Origin: Leptothrix sp. (in: b-proteobacteria)
GTDB lineage: Bacteria > Pseudomonadota > Gammaproteobacteria > Burkholderiales > Burkholderiaceae_C
Direction: 5' to 3'
DNA length: 64,000 nt
NCBI GenBank assembly: GCA_013822685.1
Contig: PNKV01000002.1
Coordinates: 1-64,000, forward strand
Positions 59,556 through 64,000 of the stretch are shown one piece after another. Below the pieces are notes generated by a model. The model searched no databases and was not told where the DNA came from. It worked only from the letters and a program-made list of their open reading frames with translations. A program made the translations under genes and the position numbers. Every line of letters starts with the position of its first letter. Position 1 is the first letter of the stretch.

Positions 59556-60536
59556 ATGCCCATCAAGCACTCACGCATAGCCGGAACTGGCGCTTACCTG
59601 CCGCCAAGACGACTCACCAACCAGGACTTGGCCCATCAACTGGCCAACCAGGGCATCGAAACCTCCGACGAATGGATCGTGTCTCGCACGGGCATTCGTG
59701 CGCGCCACTTTGCCGAGCCGCATGTGGGGTCCAGCGACCTGGGTGTGCTGGCGGCGCAAAGGGCGCTTGAGGCCGCGGGGCTGCAGGCCACCGACATTGA
59801 CCTGATCATCTGCGCCACCTCCACCCCAGACATGGTGTTCCCCTCGACCGCCTGCCTGATCCAGCAAAAGTTGGGCATCCGGGGTTGCGCCGCATTTGAC
59901 GTGCAGGCGGTGTGCTCGGGCTTCGTTTATGCCCTCACCGTGGCCGACGCGATGATTCGCACGGGTTCAGCGAAGCGTGCACTGGTCATCGGCGCCGAGG
60001 TGTTTTCCCGCCTCCTGGATTTCAGCGACCGCACCACCTGTGTGTTGTTTGGCGACGGCGCAGGCGCCTTCGTGCTCGAAGCGTCTGAGCAGGCCGGCAT
60101 CGTTGCATCCCGCTTGCATGCCGACGGGCAGCAAGCTGGCATGCTTTGCGCGCCGGGCACCGTGTCTGGTGGCGCCATATTGGGCGATCCCACTGTCAAA
60201 ATGGATGGCCCCGGTGTGTTCAAGCTGGCAGTGACTGCGCTGGAGCAAGTCGCTAACGAGGTGCTGCAGGCCGCTGGTCGCGATGCCTCTTGCATTGACT
60301 GGCTGGTGCCTCACCAGGCCAACTTGCGCATCATGCAAAGCACGGCGCGCAAGCTGCAGGTGCCAGACGATAGGATGATCGTCACGCTGGATGAGCATGG
60401 CAACACCTCGGCCGCGTCTGTTCCCCTGGCATTCGACCAGGCGGTGCGCGATGGCCGGATTCAGCGTGGCCAGACCGTGCTGCTGGAGGGCGTGGGCGGT
60501 GGCTTCACCTGGGGCGCCGTGTTGGTGGATTACTGA
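59556..60536 (+). CDS. fabH: Beta-ketoacyl-ACP synthase III
   Basis: The 326-residue enzyme starts fatty-acid chains. The catalytic triad is visible: Cys in [12 protein letters not shown], His in [13 protein letters not shown] and Asn in [12 protein letters not shown]. It follows plsX after 63 bases and precedes fabD. Confidence 0.97.
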   Translation: MPIKHSRIAGTGAYLPPRRLTNQDLAHQLANQGIETSDEWIVSRTGIRARHFAEPHVGSSDLGVLAAQRALEAAGLQATDIDLIICATSTPDMVFPSTACLIQQKLGIRGCAAFDVQAVCSGFVYALTVADAMIRTGSAKRALVIGAEVFSRLLDFSDRTTCVLFGDGAGAFVLEASEQAGIVASRLHADGQQAGMLCAPGTVSGGAILGDPTVKMDGPGVFKLAVTALEQVANEVLQAAGRDASCIDWLVPHQANLRIMQSTARKLQVPDDRMIVTLDEHGNTSAASVPLAFDQAVRDGRIQRGQTVLLEGVGGGFTWGAVLVDY

Positions 60537-60563
60537 TTCATGGGTACTGAGGACACAAACAAG

Positions 60564-61502
60564 ATGACCGCATTTGCATTCGTGTTTCCAGGGCAAGGCT
60601 CACAGTCCGTGGGCATGCTCAATGGCTGGGCAGATCACGCCGCCGTGCGCGACACCCTGGCCGAGGCCTCCGAGGCCCTGGGCGAAGACGTGGGCCGGCT
60701 GATCGCCGAGGGCCCGAAAGAAGCTTTGGACCTGACCACCAACACGCAGCCCGTGATGTTGATCGCGGGCGTGGCTTGCTGGCGCGCCTGGCTGGCTGAA
60801 ACCGGTTTGAAGCCCGCCGCCGTGGCAGGCCATTCTCTGGGCGAGTACACGGCCTTGGTGGCCGCAGGCGCCTTGACCCTGGCCGATGCCTTGCCTTTGG
60901 TGCGTTTTCGCGCCCAAGCCATGCAAGAGGCCGTGCCCGTGGGCATGGGCAGCATGGCGGCCATCCTCGGCCTGGATGCCGAGGCAGTGAAGGCCGGGTG
61001 CCTTGAGGCCGCCCAGGCCAGTGGCGAAGCCGTTGAGGCCGTGAATTTCAATGATCCCAAGCAAACCGTGATCGCCGGCACCAAGGCGGCCGTGGACCAA
61101 GCCTGTGTGGTGCTCAAGGCCGCAGGCGCCAAACGCGCGCTGCTGTTGTCGGTGTCCGCACCGTTTCACTCCAGCCTGATGAAACCCGCCGCCGAGCGCC
61201 TCAAGGCCAAGCTGGCCGCCACGACCTTCTCGGCGCCTGCCATCCCGGTCATCAACAACATCGATGTGGCCTGCGTCACTCAGGCTGATGAGTTGCGCGA
61301 TGCCCTGTATCGGCAGGCCTTCGGCCCCGTGCGCTGGGTGGAAACCATCCAGGCGCTGAAAGCCCGTGGTTTGACGCATGTCATTGAATGCGGTCCTGGC
61401 AAGGTCTTGTCCGGCATGGTCAAGCGCATTGACGGCGATCTGATCAGCGTTACCATCTTTGATCCGGCATCCCTGCTGGAAGCGAAAGGCTTGCTGGCAT
61501 GA
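60564..61502 (+). CDS. fabD: Malonyl-CoA:ACP transacylase
   Basis: The 312-residue enzyme has FVFPGQGSQSVGM, the active-site AGHSLGEYTALVA and the late HVIECGPGKVLSGM. The ATG at 60564 with GAGGAC upstream is preferred to the earlier ATG at 60540. The fabG ATG overlaps its stop. Confidence 0.96.
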   Translation: MTAFAFVFPGQGSQSVGMLNGWADHAAVRDTLAEASEALGEDVGRLIAEGPKEALDLTTNTQPVMLIAGVACWRAWLAETGLKPAAVAGHSLGEYTALVAAGALTLADALPLVRFRAQAMQEAVPVGMGSMAAILGLDAEAVKAGCLEAAQASGEAVEAVNFNDPKQTVIAGTKAAVDQACVVLKAAGAKRALLLSVSAPFHSSLMKPAAERLKAKLAATTFSAPAIPVINNIDVACVTQADELRDALYRQAFGPVRWVETIQALKARGLTHVIECGPGKVLSGMVKRIDGDLISVTIFDPASLLEAKGLLA

Positions 61503-62245
61503 GTGGCGAATCAACAACCCAGGTGGCCCTCGTCACTGGCGCCAGCCGAGGCATCGGCCGCGCCATCGCCGTAACACTGGCTCAGCAAGGCTACAAAGTC
61601 ATGGGCACGGCAACGACCGAATCCGGCGCCAAGGCCATCAGCGAGGCGCTGAGCGGCTTCGAGGGCAGCAAAGGCCTGGTCCTCGACGTGACCGACGCTG
61701 CCGTAGTCGATGCCACCATCGATGCCATCCTGAAAGAACATGGCGCGTTGCATGTGCTGGTCAACAACGCCGGCATCACGCGTGACACTCTGGCCATGCG
61801 CATGAAGGATGACGATTGGGACGCGGTGCTGGACACCAACCTCAAAGCGGTCTTCCGCATGAGCCGTGCCGTCATGCGCCCCATGATGAAGCAGCGCCAT
61901 GGCCGCATCATCAACATCACCTCGGTGGTGGGGGCGATGGGCAACGGGGGCCAGGCCAATTACGCGGCCGCCAAGGCTGGGGTTGCCGGCATGACCCGCG
62001 CACTGGCGCGCGAGTTGGGCAGCCGCAACATCACGGTGAACTGCGTTGCACCTGGTTTCATCGACACCGACATGACCCGCGCGCTGACCGATGAACAGCA
62101 AGCTACATTGAAGGCCCAGATCCCCTTGGGGCGCCTGGGCCAGCCTGAAGACATTGCCGGGGCCGTGGCCTTCCTGGCTTCGCCCCAAGCCGCCTACATC
62201 ACCGGGACGGAATTGCACGTCAACGGTGGCATGTTGATGAATTGA
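61499..62245 (+). CDS. fabG: 3-Oxoacyl-ACP reductase
   Basis: The 248-residue short-chain dehydrogenase has VTGASRGIGRAIA, LVNNAGITRDTL, the catalytic Ser-Tyr-Lys in ITSVVGAMGNGGQANYAAAK and the C-terminal ITGTELHVNGGM. ATGA overlap with fabD means coupled translation. Confidence 0.97.
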   Translation: MSGESTTQVALVTGASRGIGRAIAVTLAQQGYKVMGTATTESGAKAISEALSGFEGSKGLVLDVTDAAVVDATIDAILKEHGALHVLVNNAGITRDTLAMRMKDDDWDAVLDTNLKAVFRMSRAVMRPMMKQRHGRIINITSVVGAMGNGGQANYAAAKAGVAGMTRALARELGSRNITVNCVAPGFIDTDMTRALTDEQQATLKAQIPLGRLGQPEDIAGAVAFLASPQAAYITGTELHVNGGMLMN

Positions 62246-62279
62246 GTTTTTACGGGGTTCTCAAATTCGTTTTTCGGGT

Positions 62280-62310
62280 TTGGCGGTTTGCGCCGCTAAC
62301 CCGGTAAAAT
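62280..62310 (+). promoter_or_regulatory. Possible acpP promoter
   Basis: TTGGCG and TAAAAT are 19 bases apart in the 99-base fabG-acpP gap, and a GCGG-CCGC stem lies between them. The spacing is long, so this is tentative; acpP often has its own strong promoter. Confidence 0.35.
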
Positions 62311-62344
62311 CCCCGGTTTATTTGCACCCCCTCCTGGAGGAGTC

Positions 62345-62584
62345 ATGAGCGATATCGAAGCACGCGTCAAGAAAATCATTGCCGAACAACTCGGTGTAGC
62401 CGAATCCGAAGTCACCCCTGAAAAAGCCTTCGTGGCCGATCTGGGCGCTGATTCGCTGGACACCGTTGAATTGGTGATGGCGCTCGAAGACGAGTTCGGC
62501 ATCGAAATCCCCGATGAAGAAGCTGAAAAGATCACCACCGTTCAGCTGGCCATCGACTATGCCAAGGGCCACGCCAAGGCCTAA
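62345..62584 (+). CDS. acpP: Acyl carrier protein
   Basis: The 79-residue acidic protein has the phosphopantetheine Ser in [17 protein letters not shown] strong ribosome-binding site, TGGAGGAGTC, fits high expression. It is the carrier for the flanking Fab enzymes. Confidence 0.98.
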   Translation: MSDIEARVKKIIAEQLGVAESEVTPEKAFVADLGADSLDTVELVMALEDEFGIEIPDEEAEKITTVQLAIDYAKGHAKA

Positions 62585-62602
62585 AATAACGACTTGTTGA
62601 TC

Positions 62603-62626
62603 ACTGGGGCCCTTCGGGGCCTTGGT
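62603..62626 (+). other. UUCG-capped hairpin between acpP and fabF
   Basis: GGCCC-TTCG-GGGCC is a five-pair GC stem with a C(UUCG)G tetraloop, extended by wobble pairs to about ten. No T run follows directly, so it is more likely an RNA-stability or partial-termination element than a full terminator. Confidence 0.55.
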
Positions 62627-62661
62627 TGTCTCTAACCATCCATTTTTTTGCCACACTCAGC

Positions 62662-63906
62662 ATGACCCGTCGTCGCGTCGTTGTCACCGGCCTAGGCCTC
62701 GTCACCCCCGTTGGAAACACGGTTGATGAATCCTGGTCCAATCTGATTGCTGGCAAGTCCGGCATTGACACCATCACCAAGTTCGACGCGTCGGCTTTTG
62801 CCTGCCGTTTCGCCGGTGAGGTGAAAGGCTTCAACATCGAGGATTACATCCCCGCCAAAGAAGCCCGTCACATGGACACCTTCATCCACTATGGGCTGGC
62901 TGCCAGCATCCAGGCGGTGAAGGATTCGGGCCTGCCCCTGGGCGAGGCCCTGGCACCCGAAGTGGCCGAGCGCATTGGCTGCATCGTGGGCTCCGGCATT
63001 GGTGGCCTGCCTTTGATCGAGGCCACGCACCAAGAATACGCAGACCGCGGCCCTCGCCGCATCTCCCCATTTTTCGTCCCGGCCTCGATCATCAACATGA
63101 TCTCGGGACACGTGTCCATCCATTGCGGCTTCAAGGGCCCCAATCTGGCCATCGTCACGGCTTGCACCACCGGCCTGCACAGCATTGGCCAGGCCGCGCG
63201 CATGATCGAATACGGCGATGCCGACGTGATGGTCGCGGGCGGCTCCGAAGCCACGGTTTCGCCTTTGGGCATTGGCGGCTTTGCCGCTGCACGCGCTTTG
63301 TCGACGCGCAACGACGATCCCCAAACGGCATCGCGCCCCTGGGACAAGGACCGCGACGGTTTTGTCCTGGGCGAGGGCGCTGGCGTCATGGTTGTTGAAG
63401 AATACGAACACGCCAAGGCACGCGGCGCCAAGATCTACGCCGAGATCAGCGGCTTCGGCATGAGTGCCGACGCGTACCACATGACCGCCCCTGATGTGGA
63501 CGGCCCCACGCGCTCCATGATGGCCGCATTGCGCAACGCCGGCTTGAACCCGGACCAGGTGCAGTACCTCAATGCGCATGGCACCTCGACCCCGCTGGGC
63601 GATGCCAATGAAACCAACGCGATCAAGCGCGCGTTTGGCGACCATGCCAAGAGCCTGGTGGTCAACTCGACCAAGTCCATGACCGGCCACTTGCTGGGCG
63701 GCGCGGGCGGCATCGAGTCGGTGTTCACGGTCCTGGCCATCCACCATCAAATCTCGCCTCCCACCATCAACATCTTCAACCAGGACCCTGAGTGTGACCT
63801 GGACTACTGCGCCAACACCGCGCGCGAAATGAAGATCGACGCGGCCTTGAAGAACAACTTCGGCTTTGGTGGCACCAACGGTTCGCTGGTGTTCAAGCGC
63901 GTCTGA
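62662..63906 (+). CDS. fabF: Beta-ketoacyl-ACP synthase II
   Basis: The 414-residue elongating enzyme has the active-site Cys in [12 protein letters not shown], the first His in [15 protein letters not shown] and the second in [13 protein letters not shown]. The start at 62662 ([14 protein letters not shown]) is standard. It closes the fab cluster. Confidence 0.97.
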   Translation: MTRRRVVVTGLGLVTPVGNTVDESWSNLIAGKSGIDTITKFDASAFACRFAGEVKGFNIEDYIPAKEARHMDTFIHYGLAASIQAVKDSGLPLGEALAPEVAERIGCIVGSGIGGLPLIEATHQEYADRGPRRISPFFVPASIINMISGHVSIHCGFKGPNLAIVTACTTGLHSIGQAARMIEYGDADVMVAGGSEATVSPLGIGGFAAARALSTRNDDPQTASRPWDKDRDGFVLGEGAGVMVVEEYEHAKARGAKIYAEISGFGMSADAYHMTAPDVDGPTRSMMAALRNAGLNPDQVQYLNAHGTSTPLGDANETNAIKRAFGDHAKSLVVNSTKSMTGHLLGGAGGIESVFTVLAIHHQISPPTINIFNQDPECDLDYCANTAREMKIDAALKNNFGFGGTNGSLVFKRV

Positions 63907-63931
63907 CATCCGCCTTGTGAGCGCCCGTTCC

Positions 63932-64000
63932 ATGCCTTTAGCCGATGACATCGCTGGGGCAGGGGGCGCGCACTCGCTGGACCAGGGTTTGCTGGGTTCC
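63932..64000 (+). CDS. Start of a further gene, cut by the window edge
   Basis: An open frame from ATG 63932 (or GTG 63917 in frame) runs to the edge, reading MPLADDIAGAGGAHSLDQGL. It is too short to identify. In related clusters a small hypothetical gene or rpoE follows fabF; this is not recognisably a sigma factor. Confidence 0.3.
   Translation, partial: MPLADDIAGAGGAHSLDQGLLGS

Noticed and set aside
62692-63951. 419-residue minus-strand ORF opposite fabF
   Set aside because: Shadow of an essential, fully supported gene.

Overview
The window is GC-rich, densely coded DNA from a proteobacterium, most probably a betaproteobacterium of the order Burkholderiales (Comamonadaceae/Aquabacterium/Leptothrix-like). 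The basis is the gene repertoire and order: rpmF-plsX-fabHDG-acpP-fabF behind yceD and maf, a PEP-CTERM protein, a membrane urate oxidase with a cytochrome c tail, and a UraD-AllC fusion. This placement is an inference; no rRNA or tRNA gene is present. No gap between genes exceeds about 270 bases.

Layout. 1-2701: the C-terminal part of a giant repeat protein with six 273-bp repeats, open at the left edge. 2713-7127 (minus): LysR regulator, NitT/TauT-type ABC importer and a ureD gene with no urease genes beside it. 7224-10474: an NAD-dependent epimerase-like gene and a hybrid sensor kinase that overlap tail to tail. 10608-19144: the first purine-catabolism block. On the minus strand gntR, puuE, uraD-allC, an M20 deacylase, pepD and a DTW-domain tRNA-modification gene are chained by 1-4 base overlaps; hiuH and puuD diverge from gntR. 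19221-26474: katG, a periplasmic metallo-beta-lactamase-fold hydrolase, a secreted lipase-like protein, a methyltransferase, an AraC regulator and a GFA-like zinc protein, separating the two purine blocks. 26490-39555: the second purine block: xdhA-xdhB-xdhC (minus), a LysR regulator, guanine deaminase, a BMP-type nucleoside/nucleobase ABC importer and an adenine deaminase. 39564-57170: mixed housekeeping genes (DUF1275 protein, FtsX-like permease, CheW, RecQ-like helicase, DUF72, PEP-CTERM protein, YchF, a second hybrid kinase, UbiH-like hydroxylase, DsbC, DUF3108, M61 peptidase, DUF3429, RsmI-like methyltransferase, Maf). 57203-63906: the yceD-rpmF-plsX-fab-acpP-fabF lipid cluster, with a further gene starting at the right edge.

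How it works together. The two purine blocks encode nearly all of an aerobic route from imported purines to ammonia: import (BMP/ABC), deamination of adenine and guanine, xanthine dehydrogenase, PuuD urate oxidation, HiuH, the UraD domain, PuuE, and the AllC domain. The last steps (ureidoglycine/ureidoglycolate breakdown, and a complete urease) are not visible. The M20 deacylase of unknown substrate, the orphan ureD and the uncharacterised ABC importer are the most interesting loose ends around that pathway. A perfect TGTATACA palindrome overlapping the predicted gntR promoter is the likely control point of the first block.
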